From Pseudomonadota bacterium (GTDB taxonomy: Bacteria; Pseudomonadota; Gammaproteobacteria; Ga0077536), in the NCBI GenBank assembly GCA_016719885.1, contig JADJYF010000017.1, positions 1 through 64,000 on the forward strand: 64,000 bases of DNA. The letters run 5' to 3'. The notes beneath the pieces are model-generated. The model had not been told where the DNA came from, made no database searches, and saw only the letters and a program-made list of their open reading frames with translations. The number at the start of each line of letters is the position of its first letter. Position 1 is the first letter of the stretch. Positions 24,957 through 33,584 of this stretch are shown here, piece by piece. Position numbers and translations under genes: made by a program.

Positions 24957-25808
24957 TCAGCGCAGGCGGAATGCCTTGTAGAGCTGGAACTCGCGATAGG
25001 CGCGTGCGGCCAGCGGATACTCCCCCTTACCCACCGTCACGCCATCGATGCGCGTCACCGCCACCAGGTCGCGCGTGGTGCTGGTCAACCACACTTCATC
25101 GGCATCGGCGAGCGCGGCGACCGGCACCGCCACTTCTTCGACGGTGATGTCGTTACCGCGCAGGACGTCAATCAACAGTGCCCGCGACACGCCCGGCAGG
25201 ATCTGCGCCGACAAGGGCGCGGTGCGGACGCAGCCGCCATGGACCACGAACACGTTGCTGGCCGAGCCTTCGGTGACGAAGCCATCGCGCACCAGCACGG
25301 CTTCGTAAGCGCCGGCGGCGATGGCCTGGTTGCGCAGCAGGACATTGGGCAGCAGCGACGTCGACTTGATGTCGCAGCGCTGCCAACGGTTGTCGGGCAA
25401 CACCACCGCCTCGACTTCGGCCAGGCCGCCGCTGATGCTGAGCGGCCGGCTCATGGCGAACACGGTCGGCGCCACGCCACGCGGAAACGCATGATCGCGC
25501 TCGGCCACGCCGCGCGTGACCTGCACGTAGAGGCTCTGCTCGCCGCCGCCGTTGTCGTCGACCAGGCGTTGCAACACGGTTTGCCACTCGCGCGCGCCGA
25601 GCGGGTTGTCGAGCAGGATGGCGTTGAGGCTGTTGGTCAGACGCTCGAGATGTTCCTCGAGCGCAAAGATGCGCCCGCCGCTGGCGATGATGACTTCGTA
25701 GACCGCGTCACCGAAGATGAAGCCGCGATCCAACACCGATACGCGCGCCTCGCCCAGCGGCAGGTAGTCGCCATTGAGATAGCAGATGCGTCCGGCGCCG
25801 ACGCTCAT
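24957..25808 (-). CDS. dat: D-amino acid aminotransferase (PLP class IV)
   Basis: 283 residues of the BCAT/D-AAT fold. Start ICYLNGDYLPLGEARVSVLD and RGFIFGDAVYEVI are typical of D-alanine transaminase; the PLP lysine is in CDIKSTSLLPNVLLRNQA, and the phosphate-binding region is VTEGSASNVFVV. The ATG overlaps the dacA stop as ATGA, so it is co-translated with the D-alanyl-D-alanine carboxypeptidase; this suggests that D-alanine cut from peptidoglycan is converted to pyruvate and D-glutamate. A branched-chain or 4-amino-4-deoxychorismate lyase role is less likely. A longer frame from 26075 lies inside dacA. Confidence 0.9.
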   Translation of the reverse strand: MSVGAGRICYLNGDYLPLGEARVSVLDRGFIFGDAVYEVIIASGGRIFALEEHLERLTNSLNAILLDNPLGAREWQTVLQRLVDDNGGGEQSLYVQVTRGVAERDHAFPRGVAPTVFAMSRPLSISGGLAEVEAVVLPDNRWQRCDIKSTSLLPNVLLRNQAIAAGAYEAVLVRDGFVTEGSASNVFVVHGGCVRTAPLSAQILPGVSRALLIDVLRGNDITVEEVAVPVAALADADEVWLTSTTRDLVAVTRIDGVTVGKGEYPLAARAYREFQLYKAFRLR

Positions 25809-26989
25809 TTCAGCATCAGGCGCAGGTCGTCGTACAAGCGCGAGAACAGCGAACCTTGCGCCACGTCGGTGAGCGCCGCCAGCGGCAGCTCGGTAATCTC
25901 GTGTTCGTCGAGATTGAGCACCATCTTGCCCAGCACCTGGCCGGCCTCGAGCGGCGCCATGATCGGTTCGTCGAGCTTGGCCACGGCCTTCACGTCCTTG
26001 AATCGCCCGCGCGGCAGCGTCGCCCATACCGGTTGCATCGATCCCAGCGCGACCTTCTCCGCCGCGCCGCCCCACACCTGCGGCTCGGCGACGACCTGCT
26101 TGGCTTCATAGAGCTGCTTGGTCTCGAAGAAACGGTAGCCATAGTTGAGCAACGCGTAGCTGGCCTCGGTGCGCGCATCGTCGGAAGCGGTACCCATCAC
26201 CGCCGAGATCACGCGCATGCCATCGCGCACTGCCGAGGAGATCAGGCAGTAGCCGGCCGACTCGGTGTGACCGGTCTTGATGCCGTCGACCGTCGCATCG
26301 CGCGTCAGCATGCGGTTGCGGTTGTGCTGACGGATGCCGTTGAAGCTGAATTCCTTGACCGAAGAGCGCTTGTATTCCTCGGGAAACTCGCGAATGAGAG
26401 CCGCCGACAGCTTGGCCATGTCACGCGCGGTGGTGTAGTTGTTGGGGTCGGGCAGGCCGGTGGCATCGGAGAAACTGGTGTTGGTCATGCCCAGCGCCTT
26501 GGCATGCTTGTTCATGAGGCCGACGAACACCTCCTCGCTGCCGGACACGTGCTCGGCCAGCGCCACGCTGGCGTCGTTACCGGACTGGATGACGATGCCG
26601 TTCAGGAGCATGTCCACCGACACCGTCTTGCCCACTTCGAGAAACATGCGCGAGCCTTCCATCTTCCAGGCTTTCTTGCTGATGGTGACCTGGTCGTCGA
26701 GATGGATGAGGCCTTCCTTCAAGGCATGGGAGGCGGCGTAGACGGTCATGATCTTGGTCAGGCTGGCGGGCTCCACGCGCTCGTCGGCGTTCTTCTCCGC
26801 CAGCACCGCGCCGGTGCGGAAGTCGGTCAGGATGTAGGACTTGGCGTCGATGGACGGCGCCGGCACGCTGGCCGACAGGCCGTTGACGGCGAAGCTTGCG
26901 CCGGGCCACGCCAAGCTCAACGCCAGCGTGAGCGCCAACAGCAGGCGCGCGGCAAATGCGGATCGGGAAAAGGATTTGGCGTAGTGCAT
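25805..26989 (-). CDS. dacA: D-alanyl-D-alanine carboxypeptidase (PBP5/6-like)
   Basis: 394 residues. Sec signal peptide (1-34, LALTLALSLAWPGASFA). The three penicillin-binding motifs are present: SLTK, SGNDAS and IKTGHT, followed by the C-terminal PBP5 domain and a terminal amphipathic helix that tethers it to the membrane (FSRLYDDLRLML). It trims the fifth residue from peptidoglycan stems in the periplasm. It follows rlpA by three bases in the shape and cell-wall operon and overlaps dat downstream. Confidence 0.96.
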   Translation of the reverse strand: MHYAKSFSRSAFAARLLLALTLALSLAWPGASFAVNGLSASVPAPSIDAKSYILTDFRTGAVLAEKNADERVEPASLTKIMTVYAASHALKEGLIHLDDQVTISKKAWKMEGSRMFLEVGKTVSVDMLLNGIVIQSGNDASVALAEHVSGSEEVFVGLMNKHAKALGMTNTSFSDATGLPDPNNYTTARDMAKLSAALIREFPEEYKRSSVKEFSFNGIRQHNRNRMLTRDATVDGIKTGHTESAGYCLISSAVRDGMRVISAVMGTASDDARTEASYALLNYGYRFFETKQLYEAKQVVAEPQVWGGAAEKVALGSMQPVWATLPRGRFKDVKAVAKLDEPIMAPLEAGQVLGKMVLNLDEHEITELPLAALTDVAQGSLFSRLYDDLRLMLK

Positions 26990-26992
26990 CGT

Positions 26993-27910
26993 TCAGTTCG
27001 TGATGAAGTAGTGTTGAGTGATACCGAGCTTCTCGAGCGCGGTGACGGCGCTGTCGGCAACGTCGGTGGAGGGCAACGGCCCGATCTGCACGCGATAAAA
27101 TACCTTGTTGTTGCTCTTGATTTCACGTATCTCGACGCGAGACGTGACGGCCTGGGCAAGCTCTCGGCTGAGTTTTTCGGCATTGCGCCGGTCGGCGTAG
27201 GCGCCCGCCTGCAAGTACATGCCGCTGGCCAGCGGCGGCGCAGGTGCGACGGGCGCCGGTGCAGCGGGTTTCGGCGCCGCGACGCGCGCCGGCGCGCCGG
27301 CCACCACCGCGGGCGCCGGGGCGGCGGGCACGCGGGCGGCGGATGAGGGCGCAGGTGACGACACCGCGGCCACGTCGCGCGCCGGCGCCGAGCTCACTTC
27401 ACCGCGTGCATTGACCGCACGGATCTCGACGAAGGCCGTGCCCTTCGCCACCACGCCGAGCTTGAGCGCGGCGGCGTAAGACAAATCGATCACGCGGTTG
27501 TCCTTGAACGGTCCGCGATCGTTGACCTTGACGGTGGCGGTGCGGCCGTTGTCGAGATTGCGAATTTGCACGTAGGTCGGCAGCGGCAGCTGCTTGTGCG
27601 CGGCGGTCATGCGGTACATGTCGTAGACCTCGCCGCTCGAGGTGCGCCGCCCATGGAAAGGATTGCCGTACCACGAGGCAATGCCGCGCTCGGCGAAGCC
27701 CTCGGCGGTGCGCAGCGTGTAGTACCGCTTGCCGTTGACCACGTAGCTGTCGGGATTGCCATAGGCGCTGCGCGGCTCTTCGCCCGGCACCGCATTGGCG
27801 ATGTCATCGGGGTTGAGGTCGCGCGGGCGGATGGTATCGAGGCCGCCGCAGGCGGACAGCGCCGCGCACAAGGCCGCGATGGCCAGCGGACGATACGCGG
27901 CGCGAGCCAT
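26993..27910 (-). CDS. rlpA: Septal ring lytic transglycosylase lipoprotein RlpA
   Basis: 305 residues from the ATG at 27910. Lipoprotein signal with lipobox LSAC (C21). The double-psi beta-barrel has the catalytic region ERGIASWYGNPFHGRRTSSG and VKVNDRGPFKDNRVIDLSYA with the conserved aspartate. A proline- and alanine-rich linker leads to a C-terminal SPOR domain (about 230-305, YLQAGAYADRRNAEKLSREL), which binds denuded septal glycan. It cleaves glycan strands lacking stem peptides during daughter-cell separation. Start: a longer frame to 28042 lies within mltB. Its position between mltB and dacA is conserved. Confidence 0.95.
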   Translation of the reverse strand: MARAAYRPLAIAALCAALSACGGLDTIRPRDLNPDDIANAVPGEEPRSAYGNPDSYVVNGKRYYTLRTAEGFAERGIASWYGNPFHGRRTSSGEVYDMYRMTAAHKQLPLPTYVQIRNLDNGRTATVKVNDRGPFKDNRVIDLSYAAALKLGVVAKGTAFVEIRAVNARGEVSSAPARDVAAVSSPAPSSAARVPAAPAPAVVAGAPARVAAPKPAAPAPVAPAPPLASGMYLQAGAYADRRNAEKLSRELAQAVTSRVEIREIKSNNKVFYRVQIGPLPSTDVADSAVTALEKLGITQHYFITN

Positions 27911-27926
27911 CCGCCGCGCCTCGCGA

Positions 27927-28928
27927 TCAGCTACCCGGTCCACCGTGCAGCTTGCGGATTTCCTCGGACAGTTGCGCGACCGCCATGGCGTACTTGACGC
28001 GCGGGTTGTAGCGGCTGATGACGTAAAAATTGGTATAGCCAATCCAGTATTCGTTGCCGTTCGCGCCTTCCAGCTCGAACAGCGCCGCTTCGTCCTCCGG
28101 ATCGCCGCTACGCACCGGCATGATGCCGGCGGCGGTGAAGTCCGACAGGCGGAAACCCGGCTTGATGGTGGTCGTCAGGAACGCGCTCGGGTCGGCGCCG
28201 CCGAGGCGCGCCTTGGTGGTGACGGGGCCGGAACGCCGCCAGCCGTGTTCGTGCAGGTAATTGGCCACGCTGCCGATGGCATCGTCGGCGTCGTTCCAGA
28301 TATTGCGCACGCCATCGCCATCGAAATCGACAGCCAGGCGGCGGTAGCTGTCGGGCATGAACTGCGGCATACCCATCGCGCCGGCATAGGAGCCGGTGGG
28401 CGACAAGGGGTCGAGATGCTCGTCGCGCGCCAGCAACAGGAACTGTTCGAGCTGGGTGCGGAAGAACGACGCGCGCGCGCTGTTATTGCCGGGGTAGTGG
28501 AAGGCCAGCGTCGACAGGGCGTCGATGACGCGGTAGCTGCCGACGTTGGCGCCGTAGGAGGTTTCGACGCCGATGATGGCGACGATCACTTCCGGCGCCA
28601 CGCCGTAGGTCTCGGCGGCGCGCAGCACGGCGTGCTCGTTGGCGCGCCAGAACGCCGCGCCGTCGCGAATGCGCTTGTCGGTGATGAAGATCTCGCGGTA
28701 CTGGAACCAGGGCTTGACCTTCTCGGCGGGCTTGGCAATCAGTTCGATGATGCGGTCGATGCGATTGACGCGCGTGAAAGTGCGCGTCAGGGCATCGGCA
28801 TCGAAGCCATGCTTCTCGTTCATGGTGATGATGAAGCCACGCACCGCGGAGGTGTCGAGCGGCGCCGCCGGGGCGGCGCTGCCGGCGCCCAGCAAGATAC
28901 ACAGCAGTAGGAGTAAAAATCTTCGCAT
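27927..28928 (-). CDS. mltB: Membrane-bound lytic murein transglycosylase B
   Basis: 333 residues. Signal peptide 1-22 (LLLLLCILLGAGSAAPA), without a cysteine at the cleavage site, so likely a soluble periplasmic SltB-type form and not a lipoprotein. The catalytic glutamate is in AIIGVETSYGANVGSYRVID, and the substrate groove in GSYAGAMGMPQFMPDSYRRL and DGVRNIWNDADDAIGSVANY. It cuts glycan strands to 1,6-anhydro ends. It lies between rodA and rlpA, as in pseudomonads. Confidence 0.95.
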   Translation of the reverse strand: MRRFLLLLLCILLGAGSAAPAAPLDTSAVRGFIITMNEKHGFDADALTRTFTRVNRIDRIIELIAKPAEKVKPWFQYREIFITDKRIRDGAAFWRANEHAVLRAAETYGVAPEVIVAIIGVETSYGANVGSYRVIDALSTLAFHYPGNNSARASFFRTQLEQFLLLARDEHLDPLSPTGSYAGAMGMPQFMPDSYRRLAVDFDGDGVRNIWNDADDAIGSVANYLHEHGWRRSGPVTTKARLGGADPSAFLTTTIKPGFRLSDFTAAGIMPVRSGDPEDEAALFELEGANGNEYWIGYTNFYVISRYNPRVKYAMAVAQLSEEIRKLHGGPGS

Positions 28929-28953
28929 TCGACTGAGAAACGGACGCTAACTC

Positions 28954-30048
28954 TCAGGTTTCAGAAATAAATTTTCTATGCGTATGGATGGACATGAGGA
29001 TACCGAAACTGACCAGGATAGTCACGAAAGACGTCCCGCCGTAGCTCACCATCGGCAGTGGCACACCCACCACCGGCAACGCGCCACTGACCATGCCCAT
29101 GTTGACGAAGATGTAGATGAACAAGGTCATGGTCAGGCTGGCGGCGGTCAGGCGCCCGAACATGTCCTGCGCCTCCATGGCGATGCGCATGCCGCGCGCG
29201 AGAATCAAGGTGTAGGCCAGCAGCAGCACCACCACGCCGATGAGGCCGAACTCCTCGCAGTACACCGCGAAGATGAAATCGGTGGCGCGCTCGGGAAGGA
29301 ACTCGAGATGGGACTGCGTGCCGTTCAACCAGCCCTTGCCGTACACACCGCCGGAGCCGACCGCGATGCTGGCCTGGATGATGTGATACCCGGTGCCGAG
29401 CGGGTCCTGCGAAGGATCGAGCAAGGTCAGCACGCGCTGGCGCTGGTATTCATGCATGGAGAACCATCCAAACGGCGCGGCGGCCAGTCCGAGCAAGAGA
29501 CTGTTGCGCATGAAGCTCCAGCTGATGCCGCCGAAGAACAGCACGAACAGGCCCGACGTCGCGACCAGGATGGCGGTGCCGAGATCCGGCTGATCGGTGA
29601 TGAGTCCGGCCGGCAACAACACCATCATCAGCGCCGCGACGGTGGTCTTCATCTGCGGCGGGAGCACCTTGTCGGCCATGAAGCCGGCCACCGTGAGCGG
29701 CACGGCGAGCTTCATGATCTCCGAGGGTTGAAAGCGAATCACGCCGAAATCCAGCCAGCGCGTCGCGCCGCGTCCCTGGCCGATGACCAACACCAGCATC
29801 AGCAGCAGGGTACCGATGACGTACAGCACCGGCGCCCAGCGCGCCAGGCGCCGCGGCGGCACCTGCGCGATGGTCACCATGCAGGTCAGCCCGAGCAGGA
29901 TGCGCATGGCCTGCTTGATGACGACGTCGATGGACTGGTCGGCGGCGCTGTACAACACCACCAGGCCCAGCGCCGCCATCACCAGCACGCCGCCCAGCAG
30001 CGGCGCATCGATGTGCAGTCGGTAAAGCAGGCTCGGCGTTCTAATCAT
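28954..30048 (-). CDS. rodA: Peptidoglycan glycosyltransferase RodA (SEDS family)
   Basis: 364 residues with about ten hydrophobic helices. Family marks: GRGATRWLDFGVIRFQPSEI (the WxxxGxxxxQPSE motif), QPDLGTAILVATSG with the catalytic-type aspartate, YHIIQASIAVGSGGVYGKGW, and the last PMVSYGGTSFVTILVSFGIL. It polymerises lipid II during elongation with PBP2. The ATG at 30048 overlaps the mrdA stop by eight bases, so the pair is translationally coupled; a longer frame to 30159 is within mrdA. Confidence 0.96.
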   Translation of the reverse strand: MIRTPSLLYRLHIDAPLLGGVLVMAALGLVVLYSAADQSIDVVIKQAMRILLGLTCMVTIAQVPPRRLARWAPVLYVIGTLLLMLVLVIGQGRGATRWLDFGVIRFQPSEIMKLAVPLTVAGFMADKVLPPQMKTTVAALMMVLLPAGLITDQPDLGTAILVATSGLFVLFFGGISWSFMRNSLLLGLAAAPFGWFSMHEYQRQRVLTLLDPSQDPLGTGYHIIQASIAVGSGGVYGKGWLNGTQSHLEFLPERATDFIFAVYCEEFGLIGVVVLLLAYTLILARGMRIAMEAQDMFGRLTAASLTMTLFIYIFVNMGMVSGALPVVGVPLPMVSYGGTSFVTILVSFGILMSIHTHRKFISET

Positions 30049-32119
30049 AATCAGGCTCGGGCGGGACGGCAGCGGCCGGCGCGGCGGCGTCACTGGCGGG
30101 CGAGGACGAATTGGCGGCAGGCGCGGCGTCGGTGCCGGCGGGCGCCTCATCGTGCGCATGGCCTTCGTTACCGATGCCGGCCGTGCTCGGCGCGTCGGCG
30201 CCGTTGTTGCTCGCCGGCGAATCCGTGCCGGAGGAATCCTTGCCCGCAGCGTCCTTGCCAGTCGAATCCTTGCCAGCCGAATCCTTGAAATAGTAATCGA
30301 TCAGGCGACGCGCGATGGGCGCGGCCGTGCGGCTGCCGCCGCCACCGTGTTCCACCACCACCGCTATCGCTATCTGCGGTGCTTCGACCGGCGCGAAGGA
30401 AATGAACAGCGCGTGGTCCTGCAGGTGCTCGGGCACACCCGAGGTCTTGGCCTTCTCGCCCTGCGCGATGCCATACACCTGCGCCGTGCCGGTCTTGCCG
30501 GCGAAACGCACCGGCGCGCCAATGCCACTCTTGTGCGCGGTGCCGGTGGTGCCGTTCACGACCTCGTCCATGCCCTCGATGGCGGCATCCCAGTAGCGCG
30601 GATTGGCGAGATCCACATGCGGCCGGCGATAGACATCGGGACTCTGGGTAGCGTCCGTCACCGGGTCTTCGATCTGGCCGAGGAAGTGCGGAATCAGCGC
30701 TTCGCCGCGCGTCGCGACGATCGCGGTGGCATAGGCCAGTTGCAGGGGCGTGGCGAGCATGTAGCCCTGACCGATGCCGGCGATCAAGGTCTCGCCCGGG
30801 TACCAGGGTTGCTTGCGCGCGCGCTTCTTCCATTCGGGCGATGGCAACAGGCCCGTCGCTTCGCCGGGAATGTCGACGCCGGTAATGGTGCCGAGTCCGA
30901 ACTTGGCCAGCATCTCGTGCATACGACGTATGCCCAAATCGTGGGCCAGCGTGTAGTAATAGACGTCGCAGGAATGGGCGATGGAAAACTTGAGATTCAT
31001 GTTGCCGTGACCGGTGCGCAGCCAGTCGCGGTATTGGTGCGGATCGTTCGGCAGCGTGTACCAGCCCGAGCACCAGGTGGTCTTGTCGGCGCTGCGCACG
31101 CCGTATTGCAGGCCGGCCAACGCCACCAGCGGCTTGACCGTCGAGCCCGGCGGGTATTGGCCCTGCAAGGCACGGTTGAACAAGGGCCGGTTCGGAGACG
31201 TACTCAAGGATTGATACAGCGGGCGGCTGATGCCGTTGACGAAGGCGTTGGGGTCGTAGGCGGGCTTGCTGACGAAGGCCAGGATCGCGCCGGTGTTGGG
31301 GTCCAGCACCACGATCGCGCCGCGGTAGTTTTCCAGCGCGACAATCGCCTCGGCCTGCAGGCCGGCGTCCAGGGTGAGATAGATGTCGCTGCCCGGCACC
31401 GGTGGCGTACGTTCCACCACGCGCAGGATGCGGCCCTGGGCGTTGACCTCGACCTTCTGATAGCCCACACGTCCGTGCAGCACCTGTTCGCGGGATTTTT
31501 CCACGCCCATCTTGCCGATGTGGGTGGTGGCGGCGTAGTTCGACTGCTCGATGGTGGCGAGATCGTTTTCGCTGATGCGTCCGACATAGCCGAGCACGTG
31601 GGCAAACGCTTCGCCGTGCGGGTAATGGCGCGCGAGGCCGGCCTCGATGGTGAAGCCGGGAAAGCGAAACCGATTGACCGAGAAGGTCGCCAGTTCCTCG
31701 GGTGTCAGATCGCCCTTCAAAGTCACGCTCTCGAAGCGGCGCGCGAATTTGAGCTGCTTCTTGAACTGTTCGATGTCGTCGTCGGACAGGTTCAGCATGC
31801 CGCGCAGTTCGTGCAGCGCGCTGTCCATGTTGGCGACGTTCTCCGGCACCAGGGTCAGGGAAAACGACGGCCGGTTCTCCGCCAGCAAGGTGCCATCGCG
31901 GCTGTAGATCAAACCCCGCGGTGGCGGCAGGGGCAGGATTTTGAGCCGATTGTCGTGGGACAGCGTCGTGAAATGGTCGTGATTGATGACCTGCAGGAAG
32001 AACAGGCGCGCCAGCACCAGGGCCATCAGCACGCCCATGGTGAGGCCGGCGAACAGCACGCGATGGGTGAACAGGCGCCGCTCGCGGCCGGCGTCCTTGA
32101 GGGCCGGCAGACGTTTCAT
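30041..32119 (-). CDS. mrdA: Penicillin-binding protein 2 (elongasome transpeptidase) with a repetitive C-terminal tail
   Basis: 692 residues, longer than the roughly 630 usual. One membrane anchor (about 20-45), a pedestal domain, and the transpeptidase with YPPGSTVKPLVAL (active serine), SCDVYYYTLAH (second motif) and FAGKTGTAQVYG. It cross-links peptidoglycan with RodA in the rod complex. After the fold ends (about residue 600, RRLIDYYF) a hydrophilic tail of about 90 residues begins with imperfect five-residue repeats (KDSAG, KDSTG, KDAAG, KDSSG) and then a proline, alanine and serine-rich stretch. The tail would be periplasmic and looks disordered. Confidence 0.96.
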   Translation of the reverse strand: MKRLPALKDAGRERRLFTHRVLFAGLTMGVLMALVLARLFFLQVINHDHFTTLSHDNRLKILPLPPPRGLIYSRDGTLLAENRPSFSLTLVPENVANMDSALHELRGMLNLSDDDIEQFKKQLKFARRFESVTLKGDLTPEELATFSVNRFRFPGFTIEAGLARHYPHGEAFAHVLGYVGRISENDLATIEQSNYAATTHIGKMGVEKSREQVLHGRVGYQKVEVNAQGRILRVVERTPPVPGSDIYLTLDAGLQAEAIVALENYRGAIVVLDPNTGAILAFVSKPAYDPNAFVNGISRPLYQSLSTSPNRPLFNRALQGQYPPGSTVKPLVALAGLQYGVRSADKTTWCSGWYTLPNDPHQYRDWLRTGHGNMNLKFSIAHSCDVYYYTLAHDLGIRRMHEMLAKFGLGTITGVDIPGEATGLLPSPEWKKRARKQPWYPGETLIAGIGQGYMLATPLQLAYATAIVATRGEALIPHFLGQIEDPVTDATQSPDVYRRPHVDLANPRYWDAAIEGMDEVVNGTTGTAHKSGIGAPVRFAGKTGTAQVYGIAQGEKAKTSGVPEHLQDHALFISFAPVEAPQIAIAVVVEHGGGGSRTAAPIARRLIDYYFKDSAGKDSTGKDAAGKDSSGTDSPASNNGADAPSTAGIGNEGHAHDEAPAGTDAAPAANSSSPASDAAAPAAAVPPEPDYD

Positions 32120-32195
32120 GCCGTCATGCGCGACGCGCCGTGCACCTGCGCCGGCACGCGCGACAGCGCGCGCGGGGCAACCACGGCGCCGCGCA

Positions 32196-32678
32196 TCAGG
32201 CGACGCGCGCGCGACGCCTGACGTCGCGCAGCACGATGTAGACCCACGGCCACAACACGCCGGTGGTCACCGCGCCGAACAGGTAGCTGAAGCTGTACTT
32301 GACCGATCCGAGCAGGTTGTAGACCCACAGCATGGTGAGCAGGTACACGAACACGATGGAAGCGATGACCAGCGCTTGCTGCAACAGGCGGAACACGCGC
32401 AGGCGCTGGTGGTACTGCAGCACCATGTAGGCGACGAAAGCCAGGCCGAAAGCGTGCTGGCCGAGGATCGAGCCGTGCATGACGTCGAGAATGAGACCGA
32501 TGACCCAGCCCGTGATGACACCCACGCGCTCCGGCAGGGCCATGCACCAGTAGACCAGCACCATCGCTATCCACGCCGGCCGCCACGGCAAGGCCCAGTC
32601 CGGCAGCGGCATGGCGGTCAGCATGAAAGCGGCGAGAAACGACAGGGCGATGACCCAGATGCGATGCGGTTTGTCCAT
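32196..32678 (-). CDS. mreD: Rod shape-determining protein MreD
   Basis: 160 residues, five or six hydrophobic helices. Start HRIWVIALSFLAAFMLTAMP and central TGWVIGLILDVMHGSILGQH match MreD. It is an integral inner-membrane component of the elongasome. It lies 16 bases after mreC and 76 before mrdA. Confidence 0.93.
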   Translation of the reverse strand: MDKPHRIWVIALSFLAAFMLTAMPLPDWALPWRPAWIAMVLVYWCMALPERVGVITGWVIGLILDVMHGSILGQHAFGLAFVAYMVLQYHQRLRVFRLLQQALVIASIVFVYLLTMLWVYNLLGSVKYSFSYLFGAVTTGVLWPWVYIVLRDVRRRARVA

Positions 32679-32694
32679 GCGCTGCCGCCCTGCG

Positions 32695-33552
32695 CTATTC
32701 GGACGCGGAGATTCGCTCTTGTCCGATGTCGTGCGTCTGCGGGCCGACCAGCATCACTTCGCGCGAATGCCCGACCTTGGCGGTGGGCTCGACGACGATG
32801 GTGGAGAAGGCGTCGCCCGGTTTGACGCTGACCGCCTTGACGCGACCGACCGGGTAACCGGCGGGGAAGCGCCCGCCCAGGCCCGAGGTCACCACCAGGT
32901 CACCTTCCTTGATGTCGGCATTGATGGAGATGAACGAGAGATTGAGTTCGTCGGGCAGGTCGCCGCCGACCGCGATGGCGCGCAGGCCGGTACGATTGAG
33001 CAACACCGGCAGGGCGTGGCGCTGATCGGTGATGAGCAGCCCGGTACTGGAGAACATGCTGACGTTCGACACCTGGCCTATCACCCCGTAGGCGTCGAGC
33101 ATCGGCTGACCGACGAACACGCCCTGGTTGGAGCCCTTGTCGAGCACGATCTGGCGCGCCGAGGGCGCGGTCTCGATGGCCAGCACGTCGGCCACCACCA
33201 CCTGCTGCTCGAACGCCGAGGACGAATCGAGGAGCTTGCGCAGGCGCTGGTTCTCGCTTTCGAGCGCCGAGTATCGCTGCGACTTGACGCTCAACAGCGC
33301 GTTTTCCGCATGCAGCCTGGCGTTCTCCTCGACCAGCGCCTGGCGCGAACGCAGATCGTCCATCACGTCGGCCGCCGCCTGTACCGGCGCGTTGACGACG
33401 TATTGCAGGGGATAGACCACCACCGACAGCGCCGAGCGCAAGGACGAGAGATGGGTGTTGGCGTGGTCGATGGAAATGCACAGGAACGAGAGGATCGCGC
33501 ACGCGGCGAAGCGCGCCGTGGGCGAGGGCGTATTGATGAACAGAGGTTTGAT
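32695..33552 (-). CDS. mreC: Cell shape-determining protein MreC, apparently starting at ATC
   Basis: 285 residues if read from ATC at 33552: a short cytoplasmic start (IKPLF), a membrane helix (about 13-30), a coiled coil (SRQALVEENARLHAENALL) and the two beta-barrels (VLDKGSNQGVFVGQPMLDAY, GDLVVTSGLGGRFPAGYPVG). It links MreB to PBP2 in the periplasm. No ATG, GTG or TTG in frame precedes the membrane helix; the first canonical codon is a TTG at 33441, which would remove the helix. ATC sits seven bases after GGGGGA and aligns with the methionine of E. coli MreC (MKPIF), so either ATC is used or the start codon is a sequence error. Confidence 0.9.
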   Translation of the reverse strand: MKPLFINTPSPTARFAACAILSFLCISIDHANTHLSSLRSALSVVVYPLQYVVNAPVQAAADVMDDLRSRQALVEENARLHAENALLSVKSQRYSALESENQRLRKLLDSSSAFEQQVVVADVLAIETAPSARQIVLDKGSNQGVFVGQPMLDAYGVIGQVSNVSMFSSTGLLITDQRHALPVLLNRTGLRAIAVGGDLPDELNLSFISINADIKEGDLVVTSGLGGRFPAGYPVGRVKAVSVKPGDAFSTIVVEPTAKVGHSREVMLVGPQTHDIGQERISASE

Positions 33553-33584
33553 CGGCGTGTCCCCCGTCAGTCGTCTCGCGGATT

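Noticed and set aside
24946..24969. Second hairpin CCGCCTGCGC/GCGCAGGCGG at the end of the aminotransferase gene
   Set aside because: On the minus strand it is followed by an A-run, not a T-run, so it is not a terminator for that gene; it includes coding bases.
30152..32221. 689-residue plus-strand open frame opposite mrdA
   Set aside because: No domain, and composition is that of a reversed GC-rich gene.
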